A program made the translations under genes and the position numbers. Below, piece by piece: positions 17,057 through 24,818 of a DNA stretch of 64,000 nucleotides; within the stretch, counting starts at the first letter, position 1; every line of letters starts with the position of its first letter. Source of the stretch: Aurantiacibacter zhengii (GTDB lineage Bacteria; Pseudomonadota; Alphaproteobacteria; Sphingomonadales; Sphingomonadaceae); contig NZ_QXFL01000008.1 in the NCBI RefSeq assembly GCF_003584125.1, positions 92,043-156,042 of the forward strand, in the 5' to 3' direction. The notes beneath the pieces are model-generated. The model saw only the letters and a list, made by a program, of their open reading frames with translations, was not told the origin of the DNA and did not search any database.

Positions 17057-18127
17057 ATGTCGTTGCTCGAAGCCCGCAAGACCTACAAGCCGTTTGAATA
17101 TCCGTGGGCATACGAGTTCTGGAAGCGGCAGCAGCAGGTCCACTGGATGCCCGAGGAAGTGCCGCTGGGCGAGGACTGCCGCGACTGGGCGCAGAACCTG
17201 ACCGAGCACGAGCGCAACCTGCTGACGCAGATCTTCCGCTTCTTCACCCAGGCCGACGTGGAAGTGCAGGATTGCTACCACGAGAAATACGGCCGCGTGT
17301 TCAAGCCGACCGAGGTGAAGATGATGCTGGCCGCGTTCAGCAACATGGAAACGGTGCACATCGCCGCCTATTCCCACCTGCTCGACACCATCGGCATGCC
17401 CGAAAGCGAATATGGCATGTTCCTCGAATACGAAGAGATGAAGGCCAAGCACGACTACCTGCAGGAATTCGGCGTCGACAACGACGAGGATATTGCCCGC
17501 ACGCTGGCCATGTTCGGCGGCTTTACCGAAGGGCTGCAGCTGTTCGCCAGCTTCGCCATGCTGATGAACTTCCCGCGCTTCAACAAGATGAAGGGCATGG
17601 GGCAGATCGTCAGCTGGTCCGTGCGCGACGAATCGCTGCACTGCGAAGGCATCACCCGCCTGTTCCACGCCTTCTGCGCGGAGCGGGACTGCCTGACCAA
17701 GTCCGTGAAGGAAGACATCATGGACATGTGCCAGAAGACGGTGCGCCTGGAAGACGCCTTCATCGACCTTGCATTCGAGCAGGGCCCCGTGCCCGGCATG
17801 ACGGCGAAGGAAATCAAGAAGTACATCCGCTACATCGCCGACTGGCGCCTGTCGCAGCTGGGCCTGCCCGCCATCTACATGGTGGACGACCACCCGCTGC
17901 CCTGGCTCGCCCCGCTGCTGAACGGCGTGGAGCACGCCAACTTCTTCGAAACCCGCGCGACGGAATATTCCAAGGGCGCGACCAAGGGCAACTGGCAGGA
18001 CGTGTGGTCCAGCTTCGACAAGCGCCAGAAAGCCAAGGCCGCAAACGAGGAAGACGCAGCGGACGAAGGTCCGGACATGTTCGGTGAAACGAGCGGCGGC
18101 GGTGCCGGGAGCGTTGCGGCGGAGTAA
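17057..18127 (+). CDS. nrdB: Ribonucleoside-diphosphate reductase, beta subunit
   Basis: 356 aa, the radical-generating subunit that pairs with NrdA. Metal ligands are visible: Asp in FTQADVEVQD, Glu and His in METVHIAAY, Glu in FTEGLQLF, and Glu and His in DESLHCEG. The radical Tyr is present four residues after the first His (HIAAY), so this is a tyrosyl-radical type, not the Phe-bearing class Ic. The ATG at 17057 follows GGAGA; the longer frame from 16892 crosses the promoter region. No ATP-cone at either end. The C-terminal tail is acidic and Gly-rich (EDAADEGPDMFGE), the region that docks onto the alpha subunit. Confidence 0.95.
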   Translation: MSLLEARKTYKPFEYPWAYEFWKRQQQVHWMPEEVPLGEDCRDWAQNLTEHERNLLTQIFRFFTQADVEVQDCYHEKYGRVFKPTEVKMMLAAFSNMETVHIAAYSHLLDTIGMPESEYGMFLEYEEMKAKHDYLQEFGVDNDEDIARTLAMFGGFTEGLQLFASFAMLMNFPRFNKMKGMGQIVSWSVRDESLHCEGITRLFHAFCAERDCLTKSVKEDIMDMCQKTVRLEDAFIDLAFEQGPVPGMTAKEIKKYIRYIADWRLSQLGLPAIYMVDDHPLPWLAPLLNGVEHANFFETRATEYSKGATKGNWQDVWSSFDKRQKAKAANEEDAADEGPDMFGETSGGGAGSVAAE

Positions 18128-18646
18128 CTAGCGGCCGTACACGTTCTGAATTCTGTAGCCAATTGCTGCTGTGCTCACGCCAAACTTGGCTGCCAGTTCA
18201 ATTAGCTGCGAATCATCCTGCAAATCGAAATCGGGGCCCACAAACTGCCGAAGTTGCTTTTTCGGCATCAATAGCTCGGCCGCAAAGTGATTTGCTTCGA
18301 TCTCGTAAGGCCTCGTTCCGCTCGCGGCATGTAGGTCTCGACGAAAAATAGCCTTATCGACATGCACACCCTTTTCGAGCAGCGGTAAATGAAGCTGATG
18401 ATGTGCGAGTTCGTGCGCTATTGTAAATCTTTGCCTGTTCGGATGATGTAGAGAATTTACAACGATCGCTTTCACCCCGTCCTTCAAGAAGGCCATTCCT
18501 GAGAGATCGTCATCGAGGGGGGTGAGTTTAACCGTGCATCCAGCGGCGCGAGCCAATGCGCGCACAGGGACCCGCGCTTCCGAGATCGTGTGAGTCGAAA
18601 GCAGCTTCAATGCAGCTCGCTCAGCCCTTTTTTTGTCGGGTGTCAC
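18128..18646 (-). CDS. ImmA/IrrE family metallo-endopeptidase
   Basis: 172 aa of the ImmA/IrrE (formerly DUF955) family. The zinc motif HELAHH starts at residue 78 and the third ligand lies in the EIEANHFAAELLMP helix. Known members cleave a partner XRE-type repressor to induce genes in mobile elements or DNA-damage responses. It is encoded four bases after the XRE gene in the same direction, so the pair is probably one unit. The start is GTG at 18646. The local sequence is visibly less GC-rich than the flanking nrdB, which suggests horizontal acquisition. Confidence 0.92.
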   Translation of the reverse strand: MTPDKKRAERAALKLLSTHTISEARVPVRALARAAGCTVKLTPLDDDLSGMAFLKDGVKAIVVNSLHHPNRQRFTIAHELAHHQLHLPLLEKGVHVDKAIFRRDLHAASGTRPYEIEANHFAAELLMPKKQLRQFVGPDFDLQDDSQLIELAAKFGVSTAAIGYRIQNVYGR

Positions 18647-18650
18647 GACT

Positions 18651-18986
18651 TCAATCTTCGCCTAAACTGTCGAAAATATCTGCCACTTGTTTCTGTTGCC
18701 TCACACTAAGTCTAGATCCTGTGGTTTCGACCTTGGAACTTTGCGTTGCATTTTGCGGTACCCAAAAATTAGCAGGCAACAGCGCCTCAATTGAGTGCGC
18801 GCCGAGGGCGTTTGCTATTTCCACCAATTGATGGACGTGAACGCTCTGCCGTCCGGTTTCAACGTTCGCCAAACGCGTCCGGGGCACACCAATCCGATCA
18901 GCCAATTGAGTTTGCGTAAGGCCCTTGGCCCTTCTCCTCTCTGCGAGGATTGACCCCAACTGCTTATAGAACTGCTCTGCTTCCAC
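18651..18986 (-). CDS. XRE family transcriptional regulator
   Basis: 111 aa with an N-terminal Cro/cI-type helix-turn-helix at about residues 10-65 (LTQTQLADRIGVPRTRL, then NVETGR). The C-terminal 40 residues are polar and could be the part cut by the ImmA-like peptidase encoded next to it. The start is GTG at 18986. It faces away from the small-protein genes at 19073-19538, and the shared 86-bp gap contains an inverted repeat that is a plausible operator. Confidence 0.9.
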   Translation of the reverse strand: MEAEQFYKQLGSILAERRRAKGLTQTQLADRIGVPRTRLANVETGRQSVHVHQLVEIANALGAHSIEALLPANFWVPQNATQSSKVETTGSRLSVRQQKQVADIFDSLGED

Positions 18987-19034
18987 AGGCTTGGCAGATA
19001 TGCCTCATAGCGACATCTGTCAATCTCGTGCCAC

Positions 19035-19051
19035 TGTGCACACCATGCACA
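19035..19051. promoter_or_regulatory. Candidate XRE operator
   Basis: TGTGCA and TGCACA flank a five-base centre CACCA, a perfect 6-bp inverted repeat. It sits in the divergent promoter region between the XRE gene and the forward small genes. Confidence 0.4.
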
Positions 19052-19072
19052 CTTGTGTGTCAGGAGTTGACC

Positions 19073-19159
19073 ATGTTGGATTCCTATGGCCTAGTGCTCT
19101 CGCCTCGATTCGGAGGCAGATCAAAAAAGAGGTCACGAAATGAAGAAGCCTGGAAGTAA
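19073..19159 (+). CDS. 28-aa short frame overlapping the YjzC-like gene
   Basis: ATG at 19073 has an AGGAG site six bases upstream. The frame encodes 28 residues, ending in a basic stretch (RSKKRSRNEEAWK), and its stop lies 20 bases inside the next gene in another frame. This layout fits a leader peptide or translational coupling. No homology is recognised, so it may be a regulatory frame without a stable product. Confidence 0.4.
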   Translation: MLDSYGLVLSPRFGGRSKKRSRNEEAWK

Positions 19160-19316
19160 TACCGGTCGCGACGGAGGCATTTTCCAAGAGGTCGGTCCGC
19201 GAGGGGGTCGCTACGACAACTACACCACGGTTCGCGACAACGAACGGATGCCTCCGACGTCCCAGCCGGGTCGCGGATGGGTTCCGGTTCGCCGCACCCC
19301 CGATAGTTCACGCTAG
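19140..19316 (+). CDS. YjzC-like small protein
   Basis: 58 aa: a Gly-rich opening (MKKPGSNTGRDGG), IFQEVGPRGGRYDN, then RMPPTSQPGRGWVPVRRTP. The order (short phrase about Gly, Pro-Pro-Thr, then a Trp near the end) matches the YjzC-like family of unknown function as I remember it. Ribosome site AGAGG eight bases before the ATG. It precedes the Cys-rich gene by nine bases, so the two are probably one operon. Confidence 0.6.
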   Translation: MKKPGSNTGRDGGIFQEVGPRGGRYDNYTTVRDNERMPPTSQPGRGWVPVRRTPDSSR

Positions 19317-19325
19317 GAGTGCGAG

Positions 19326-19538
19326 ATGCCGAATTATATTGTAAACAAGAACGCACAATCGAACGGCGATCATGAGGTGCATAATGCCACCTCGGGCTGC
19401 AATTGGATGCCCGCCAAGATCAATCAGAAGGATCTGGGCTGGCATTCAAACTGCCACGGGGCTGTTTCGGGAGCGAAAAAGACCTATCCGCAGTCCAACG
19501 GATGTTACCATTGCTGCAACGCTTGCCACACTGGCTAA
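19326..19538 (+). CDS. Cys-rich mini-protein
   Basis: 70 aa with an AGGAG ribosome site. Six Cys: one in SGCNW, one in HSNCHG, and four in the C-terminal CYHCCNAC segment, with several His nearby (HEVHNAT, GWHSNCH). The pattern fits a metal-binding or disulfide-rich fold. There is no signal peptide, which favours metal binding in the cytosol or a modified peptide. The N-terminal phrase YIVNKNAQSNGDHEVH resembles hypothetical proteins I have seen in other proteobacteria; function is not known to me. Confidence 0.65.
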   Translation: MPNYIVNKNAQSNGDHEVHNATSGCNWMPAKINQKDLGWHSNCHGAVSGAKKTYPQSNGCYHCCNACHTG

Positions 19539-19645
19539 CTTGAGGGCGGCTAGGAGAGGGGCCGCTCTCATAACTTTCGCCGATCAGGATTTTCGTACTC
19601 ACAGAGCTATTTCCTACGCGCCCTTGCTCGTCGCAGCCTTTTGCA

Positions 19646-20056
19646 ATGTCAAAGTGCCGCTTCAAGACCCGCCGCCGCATCCCGGCTTTTCATCCCGTCC
19701 CCGTTACCCCGCGCCGCGATGGGTGGACGCCTGAGCGGCAGGCAATGTTCATCGGTTATCTCGCGCAGACCCGGTGCGTCACCATGGCGGCAGCCATGGT
19801 AGGCAAGGATAAGACCAGCGCCTATCGCCTTCGTAAGCGCGCCGGTGCGGAAGGGTTCGCGGCGGCGTGGGACGTGGCGCCAGGGAAAGCGAAGCAGAGC
19901 GTCACGCTTGCCTCTGCGAAGTCCACGGGTCTGTCTGCCGGATATCGCTTCCGCGCAGGGCTTGCACAAGTCGTGATGTATCGCGGCAAATACCGCGCAA
20001 CCAACTGGAAAACTGACGATAATGCGCTAGTTCAGCTCGTCGCGCAGCTATCGTGA
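19646..20056 (+). CDS. HTH-like hypothetical protein
   Basis: 136 aa. After a basic leader the core reads GWTPERQAMFIGYLAQT, VTMAAAMVGKDKTSAYRLRKR and GFAAAWD, a helix-turn-helix-like arrangement that I recognise as common in sphingomonad genomes and related to small-terminase-type DNA-binding proteins. The C-terminal part has SAGYRFRAG and VMYRGKY. A role in DNA binding is inferred. It lies at the end of the accessory cassette but has core-like base composition. Confidence 0.65.
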   Translation: MSKCRFKTRRRIPAFHPVPVTPRRDGWTPERQAMFIGYLAQTRCVTMAAAMVGKDKTSAYRLRKRAGAEGFAAAWDVAPGKAKQSVTLASAKSTGLSAGYRFRAGLAQVVMYRGKYRATNWKTDDNALVQLVAQLS

Positions 20057-20132
20057 ACGGGCGGGATCGATGATTAGGCGGGGGTTCGGCCAGCCGCGTT
20101 ACAGATGCGAAGGGCGTTCCACGTTCCGCCCC

Positions 20133-20777
20133 TCACCACCCCCACGCAGGCGGCGGCGTGTCCACCGGGTCGTTTGCGTCGAACTCCACCCGGAACAGGC
20201 GGGTCGGGTCGTTGCGGCGGGTGAGCTGGTAGGCGAACATGGCGCCGGGCGCGTCGGCCGGGCTGACTTCCACGCGCCAGACGTTGGTGAGCGACACGTC
20301 CAGTCCCTCGCGCTCGAACATCGCGATCGAATAGGCGTCGACGGGGAAATCCTGCACGCGCGCGGTTCCGGCGGACAGGGTGTCGCCGCCGTACTGCGTC
20401 ACCGCGTCCTCGCTGCCGTCTTCGTGGCGGTGGTCGTGCTTCAGGCGCAGGCCATCGGCGTTGCGCGTGATCAGCCAGGTGCGGCTGCGGTCCCACCCGC
20501 CCGGCGCGCCTGCGTCCTCGACATGGAAGGCAATCGCCACGCGGTTGTCGCTGCACTGCGCCCAGTGGGCCAGCATCTGGCGGCCTTCGAAATCCTCGTC
20601 CCGCTCGTCCGAACTGGCAAGCCCGCCTGCGTAGGTGTTGCCGCAGTGGCTGGTCAGGTTGTCCCAGAACGCTTCTTGCGTGGCGGGCAGGGCGGGCGGC
20701 TCGTCCATGCTGGCGCAGGCGGAAAGCAGGACGGTGGCGAGTGCTCCCGGGGCGAGGCGGTTTATGGCTGGGTGCAT
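20133..20777 (-). CDS. Hypothetical lipoprotein
   Basis: 214 aa with a lipobox LLSAC at about residues 17-21. The mature protein has a Trp-rich domain with HCGNTYAGG, two further Cys (AHWAQCSDN) and charged strands (LKHDHRHEDGS, VWRVEVSP). It appears to be a single globular periplasmic domain facing the lipid anchor. I do not recognise the family by name. The ATG at 20777 is the last before the signal; the longer frame from 20936 has no signal sequence. Confidence 0.75.
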   Translation of the reverse strand: MHPAINRLAPGALATVLLSACASMDEPPALPATQEAFWDNLTSHCGNTYAGGLASSDERDEDFEGRQMLAHWAQCSDNRVAIAFHVEDAGAPGGWDRSRTWLITRNADGLRLKHDHRHEDGSEDAVTQYGGDTLSAGTARVQDFPVDAYSIAMFEREGLDVSLTNVWRVEVSPADAPGAMFAYQLTRRNDPTRLFRVEFDANDPVDTPPPAWGW

Positions 20778-20969
20778 GGGCGCATCCTGCCCCAGCGGGC
20801 CCGCATGCGCCACACCTTTCCCGCGCTCGGCGGATTGCGAGGGCGCGATCCTGCCCAGTGCGTACAATTTGACCGGACGCCGATGCGGCAGAAGGCTTGC
20901 CATTGCCGCCCGCGCGGTCACTATGGCGTGGCCCACAGGGTCGCCCGGTACAGGAAAGGAGACACGACC

Positions 20970-21245
20970 ATGACTGACACTTCACTTGCCCGCACCATCC
21001 TTGCCACCCTCTCGCTATCGGCGGCGCTGGCGCTGTCCGCCTGCGGCGGGGCCGAGGAGGAGGACGCGCCCGAGCAGATGTCCGAGCGGCCGCTCGACAC
21101 GCCGGACCTTTCGGGCGGGGAGCTGATCGCCGTCGATCCGGAGGCTGACAGCGTGCCGGTCGACCTGCCGCAGACGCAGATGACCAACGCCAGCGAGGAA
21201 GAGATCGAGGCAGCAGCAGCAGAGGAAAGCGCGGCGCAGGAATAG
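20970..21245 (+). CDS. Small acidic lipoprotein
   Basis: 91 aa with a strong AAGGAG ribosome site. Lipobox ALSAC at about residues 21-25, followed by GGAEEE and an acidic, Pro-rich disordered region. It resembles the other small acidic lipoproteins of this window only in composition. It is divergent from the lipoprotein gene at 20133-20777. Function unknown. Confidence 0.7.
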   Translation: MTDTSLARTILATLSLSAALALSACGGAEEEDAPEQMSERPLDTPDLSGGELIAVDPEADSVPVDLPQTQMTNASEEEIEAAAAEESAAQE

Positions 21246-21381
21246 GCCTGCGGCAGGGGCGGGCCTATATTCGCCTCACCGGGGAACTTTCGCGGCGGCC
21301 ATCCGCTTGGAGGCCCACAGGGCCACGATCTTTCGCGCACCATGCGTCAGGCGCTTTGGCTCCAATCCGAGAGGCCTCTTC

Positions 21382-21909
21382 ATGGCCCTATTCTCCGCAG
21401 ACAAGAAATCCCTGCCGGCATGGCTTCCGTGGCTGCTGGCCGCCGCCGGTATCATCGCCGCGTTCTGGATCGTCATGGCGCTGACCGCCGATCCCGATCC
21501 CGACGCCGCCCGCTATGACGGCACGGCCAATTCCGGCCGCAACCCCGGTTACAGCGATGCCGCCACGGGTGAAGGGGGCACGACGCCCAACGGCCCGGTG
21601 GCCATCTACGGCTCCGCAGGGCTGCGCAGCCTTGGCAGCATGACCGGGCGCGAGGTGGAACTGTCGGACGTACCGGTGAACGAGGTGGTGGGCGATATCG
21701 GCTTCACCGTCGGCCGCGGCACGAACGAGACGCTGGTGATCGTCGATAGCGACTACGCACAGGGCACCGCGATCGAGGGCGGCGCCAATGTCAGCGTGAC
21801 CGGCATGGTCCAGGCCTTTCCGGGAGACCTGCCGGCCGACATCAGTGAACAGGTCGATGCGGACAATCCGGCCATGATCGTCGCCAGCGCCGTCACCCCG
21901 GCGGGCTAG
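21382..21909 (+). CDS. Single-TM protein with periplasmic domain
   Basis: 175 aa. Residues 12-34 (AWLPWLLAAAGIIAAFWIVMAL) form one membrane helix after a short basic cytosolic end. The outside part has a low-complexity linker (about 40-72) and a beta-rich domain with REVELSDVPVNEVVGDIGFTV and ETLVIVDSDYAQG, which could be an OB-like or BON-unrelated fold. No family recognised. The ATG at 21382 is preceded by GAGAGG. Confidence 0.65.
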   Translation: MALFSADKKSLPAWLPWLLAAAGIIAAFWIVMALTADPDPDAARYDGTANSGRNPGYSDAATGEGGTTPNGPVAIYGSAGLRSLGSMTGREVELSDVPVNEVVGDIGFTVGRGTNETLVIVDSDYAQGTAIEGGANVSVTGMVQAFPGDLPADISEQVDADNPAMIVASAVTPAG

Positions 21910-22156
21910 GCGGGCAAGTCAGCGCTTTGTGGGCGATTGTGTGCAATTTTCCTTGAAACCAAACGCGACGATCATCATTATGAATATTGCGGACCGGGCC
22001 CCTCTGGCGCGCGCTCTCATTTGGCGCTCGTGATGTCGGACCGCATCGGACAGCCGGTGCGTGTTTGACGGGGCCTCTTCCCCCTCCCCACAGACCCCGG
22101 CAAAAAACGATACCGGCCGTCCGATCCTACCAACTCCCTGTTTAAGGAGACGAAGG

Positions 22157-22342
22157 ATGACGGCCCGTTTTTACAAACTCACCGAGCTTCATGCGAGGCT
22201 GGACGACGCGGTGCGACGCGAGATCAATCGCCGCGCCCCCGACCAGTTCAAGGTCATGGCCTTGAAGCGACGCAAGCTGCGCGTGCGCGATCTGCTTGCC
22301 CGCCTCTCTCCCCAAAGCCGCAGACGACCCAGCGGCGCCTGA
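22157..22342 (+). CDS. DUF465 (YdcH) family protein
   Basis: 61 aa with the DUF465 pattern: a helix starting LTELHARLDDAVRREI, then APDQFKVMALKRRKLRVRD, where LKRRKL is the hallmark. These are small helical hairpin proteins of unknown role. Strong AAGGAG ribosome site. It precedes nhaA by 135 bp; the structured nhaA leader begins at the last codons of this gene. The 247 bp upstream hold no gene that I can support. Confidence 0.85.
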   Translation: MTARFYKLTELHARLDDAVRREINRRAPDQFKVMALKRRKLRVRDLLARLSPQSRRRPSGA

Positions 22343-22442
22343 GAGAAAGGTGAGCAAGGCGAGGGGCGGGCGGGGCATTCACGTCCCTTCCTCTTCCCCG
22401 AACCGAAACGTCCGATCGGGGAATGCCCCGCCTTGCCTCTCG
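22341..22442 (+). promoter_or_regulatory. Structured 5' leader of nhaA, candidate cation riboswitch
   Basis: Nested complementary arms: GAGAG (22341-45) with CTCTC (22437-41); GCAAGGC (22354-60) with GCCTTGC (22430-36); GGGGCATTC (22372-80) with GAATGCCCC (22421-29); and an inner CCCGA/TCGGG hairpin (22397-401 with 22416-20). A G-rich bulge (22361-71) and a 16-base unpaired strand (22381-96) interrupt the stems. There is no T-tract, so it is not a plain terminator. nhaA-I and nhaA-II RNAs upstream of nhaA are described lithium-sensing riboswitches; whether this is one of them is not shown here. Confidence 0.55.
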
Positions 22443-22477
22443 CACCCCTTTGAATACCTGATGGAAGTACCCACTCG

Positions 22478-23698
22478 ATGATTGCCAGAGCCATTGCCAA
22501 GCCCGTTACGCAAGTGATCGCACCTGCCATGCGCGACTTCCTGCAGAAGGAAAGCGCGGGCGGCATCACCCTGATCGTCGCTGCGGCACTGGCTCTGGTG
22601 ATTGCGAATTCGCCGTTCGCCGCAAGCTACTTCGCCCTGCTGGACGTGCCGGTGGTGGCGGGCATAGGCGACGGCGTGATCGACAAGCCCCTGCTGCTGT
22701 GGATCAACGACGGGCTGATGGCGGTGTTCTTCTTCCTCGTCGGACTGGAGGTCAAGCGGGAGGCGCTGGTGGGCCAGCTCAACTCCTGGAACAAGGCCTC
22801 GCTCCCGCTGATGGCAGCCATCGGCGGCATGGCGCTGCCCGCCGCGATCTATCTTGGCATCAATTCAGGTTCGCCAGAGAACCTGGGCGGCTGGGCGATC
22901 CCGGCGGCGACCGATATTGCCTTTGCGCTGGGCATCCTCACCCTGCTCGGCCCGCGCGTGCCGGTGGCGCTGAAGGCGCTGCTGCTGGCCATTGCGGTGA
23001 TCGACGATATCGGCGCAATCACAATTATCGCGCTGTTCTATACCGCCGAAACCAGCGTGGGCATGCTGATCGGCGCTGCCATTACGCTGGCGGTGCTGGC
23101 AATGTTCGGGCGCGGCAAGGTGGCTTCGTCCATCCCCTACGTACTGCTGGGTGTGGTGCTGTGGGTCTTTGTGCTGAAGTCCGGGGTCCACGCCACGCTG
23201 GCGGGCGTTGCAGCCGCCATGTGCGTGCCGATTGCCGGGCGCAACGGCGAGGCCCCGCTGGAGCGGATGGAGCACGCGCTGCACCCCTATGTCGCTTTCC
23301 TGGTGATCCCGGTGTTCGGCTTTGCCAACGCCGGTGTCTCGCTGTCGGGCGTGGGACTCGACACGCTGTTCTCGCCGCTGCCGCTGGGCATCGCTGCAGG
23401 GCTGGTGATCGGCAAGCAGATCGGCATCGTGGGCTTTGCCTGGGCCGCGGTGAAGGCCGGGTTCGCCACCCTGCCCGAAGGGGTGAACTGGCGCCAGATC
23501 CACGCGCTGTCGCTGCTGGCGGCCATCGGCTTCACCATGAGCCTGTTCATCGGCAACCTCGCCTTTGCCGATCCGGCACAGGTGGATGCGGTGAAGATCG
23601 GCGTGCTGTCGGGTTCGCTGGTGGCGGCGATCGCAGGATACCTGATGCTGCGCGCTACCCTGCCGCAGCCTGCCGAAGCGGAGCCGCAACCGGGTTAG
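22478..23698 (+). CDS. nhaA: Na+/H+ antiporter NhaA
   Basis: 406 aa, an inner-membrane antiporter that exports Na+ or Li+ in exchange for protons. The sensor and translocation features are visible: NDGLMAVFFFLVGLEVKRE at 77-95, TDIAFALG with Asp145, and the ion-binding pair Asp176-Asp177 in AVIDDIGAI, matching Asp133/163/164 of the E. coli protein. About twelve membrane segments and the usual length. It is preceded by the structured leader described above, so cation-dependent control of translation is likely. Confidence 0.97.
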   Translation: MIARAIAKPVTQVIAPAMRDFLQKESAGGITLIVAAALALVIANSPFAASYFALLDVPVVAGIGDGVIDKPLLLWINDGLMAVFFFLVGLEVKREALVGQLNSWNKASLPLMAAIGGMALPAAIYLGINSGSPENLGGWAIPAATDIAFALGILTLLGPRVPVALKALLLAIAVIDDIGAITIIALFYTAETSVGMLIGAAITLAVLAMFGRGKVASSIPYVLLGVVLWVFVLKSGVHATLAGVAAAMCVPIAGRNGEAPLERMEHALHPYVAFLVIPVFGFANAGVSLSGVGLDTLFSPLPLGIAAGLVIGKQIGIVGFAWAAVKAGFATLPEGVNWRQIHALSLLAAIGFTMSLFIGNLAFADPAQVDAVKIGVLSGSLVAAIAGYLMLRATLPQPAEAEPQPG

Positions 23699-23841
23699 AT
23701 GCGCGGATGGCTCCGGCGGTCTTCGCCGCTGCGACGCTCGCCCGCGCGGCGGTCGGGAAAATCAATGGGGACCTGCTGCTTGCGGCGACCGCTCCCCTTG
23801 CGGCGATCCCCGTCGTTCACTTTGATGTCACTGGCGGCCAT
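23695..23841 (-). CDS. Small Arg/Asp-rich protein
   Basis: 48 aa, dominated by repeated DRR and ERR units (DRRAGERRSGEDRR). The ATG at 23841 follows GGGAGG, a good ribosome site. Its stop overlaps the nhaA stop tail to tail. Disordered, nucleic-acid-binding-like composition; no function known. Short low-complexity frames in GC-rich DNA can be chance, so confidence is moderate. Confidence 0.45.
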   Translation of the reverse strand: MAASDIKVNDGDRRKGSGRRKQQVPIDFPDRRAGERRSGEDRRSHPRI

Positions 23842-24017
23842 GTCCGCCTCCCTTTGCTGGCCGGACACAATACCCGGACAATTACCTAGTGTCTGACAGC
23901 TAACGCTTTTAAATTCGTTAACCCTGTCTGCGCCTCCATTTGTGGGACTTGGCGAAATTCGGAACATTGCGGCGGTGCTCCGGGTTGAAACCGGAGAAGA
24001 CACGGAGAACCAACGAC

Positions 24018-24305
24018 ATGTCCGAACCCGGCAACAACAACCGCAACCTGTGGTTTCTCGTCATCGCTCTGCTGGCGGTGGTAGCCATCATCTTCGTCCT
24101 GAACCCCACCCGCGGGGATGACGAGGCTCAGATCGAGGCCGCAGTCGACGAGGCCCAGATCGACCGCGATGATACGCTACAGGATTATCCCGTGGAAGCC
24201 GAGCCCTACACCCAGGGTGAGGATGGCGATGTCACGCTGGACATTCCCGAAAGCGAAGAGACGGGCGTACTCGATCCTGACATGGAAGGTGTGACCACCG
24301 AGTAG
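24018..24305 (+). CDS. Single-TM acidic protein
   Basis: 95 aa with one membrane helix at about residues 10-29 (LWFLVIALLAVVAIIFVL), then an acidic, largely disordered periplasmic tail (DEAQIEAAVDEAQIDRDD). Ribosome site GGAGA nine bases before the ATG. Function unknown. Confidence 0.6.
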   Translation: MSEPGNNNRNLWFLVIALLAVVAIIFVLNPTRGDDEAQIEAAVDEAQIDRDDTLQDYPVEAEPYTQGEDGDVTLDIPESEETGVLDPDMEGVTTE

Positions 24306-24310
24306 GTGCG

Positions 24311-24730
24311 CTAGGCGCACCAGTCCCTGGCACTCCCGCTGCGGCGGGCCAGGCCGCGCTCGGCCATGGTGTCGGCCAGCGCCTCGCCCCCGCGGCGAAT
24401 GGCGCGGAGCTCGCGGCCATAATCATCGCGCGGTGGATTTGTGCCGCCATCCATCTCAAACCTGCCCAGGTTTAGCCAGGCGGCGAGTTCATCACGCGCA
24501 ACGCGGGCCAGCCGGCGCTCTGCATCGCAGGCACCGTCCATTTCCGGCGCATCGAAACCGGTCAGCCGGATGCGCCGGTCGCCGATACGCAGCGTGTCCC
24601 CGTCCACGACGCAGGCGGGCGACGAACCCTGTCCGCACACGCTGAACTGTCGCTCTACCGCGTCCCATTCGCCGGTGCCCCAGTCGAAATGGCGTGCGAG
24701 GATGTAGGCGCCGAAAAGCAGCGCCAGCAC
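24311..24730 (-). CDS. Thermonuclease (SNase-like) family protein
   Basis: 139 aa from the GTG at 24730. An N-terminal membrane or signal helix (LALLFGAYILARHF) is followed by a staphylococcal-nuclease-like domain with VVDGDTLRIGDRRIRLTGFDAPE, which carries the metal-binding Asp and the RLxGFDAPE signature, and a later Arg in DDYGRELR. The frame remains open upstream into the end of ppk2 with an Arg/Trp-rich stretch and no ATG, so a longer N-terminus starting with a rare codon is possible. Likely membrane-anchored nuclease. Confidence 0.8.
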   Translation of the reverse strand: MLALLFGAYILARHFDWGTGEWDAVERQFSVCGQGSSPACVVDGDTLRIGDRRIRLTGFDAPEMDGACDAERRLARVARDELAAWLNLGRFEMDGGTNPPRDDYGRELRAIRRGGEALADTMAERGLARRSGSARDWCA

Positions 24731-24818
24731 GGGTACCCAGCGCCAGCGTTGCCATGCCGCGCGCCAGCGGCGACGGCGCTGCCAGGCGGCATCGAAACGC
24801 GGGGCCTTTGCCAGCGGT

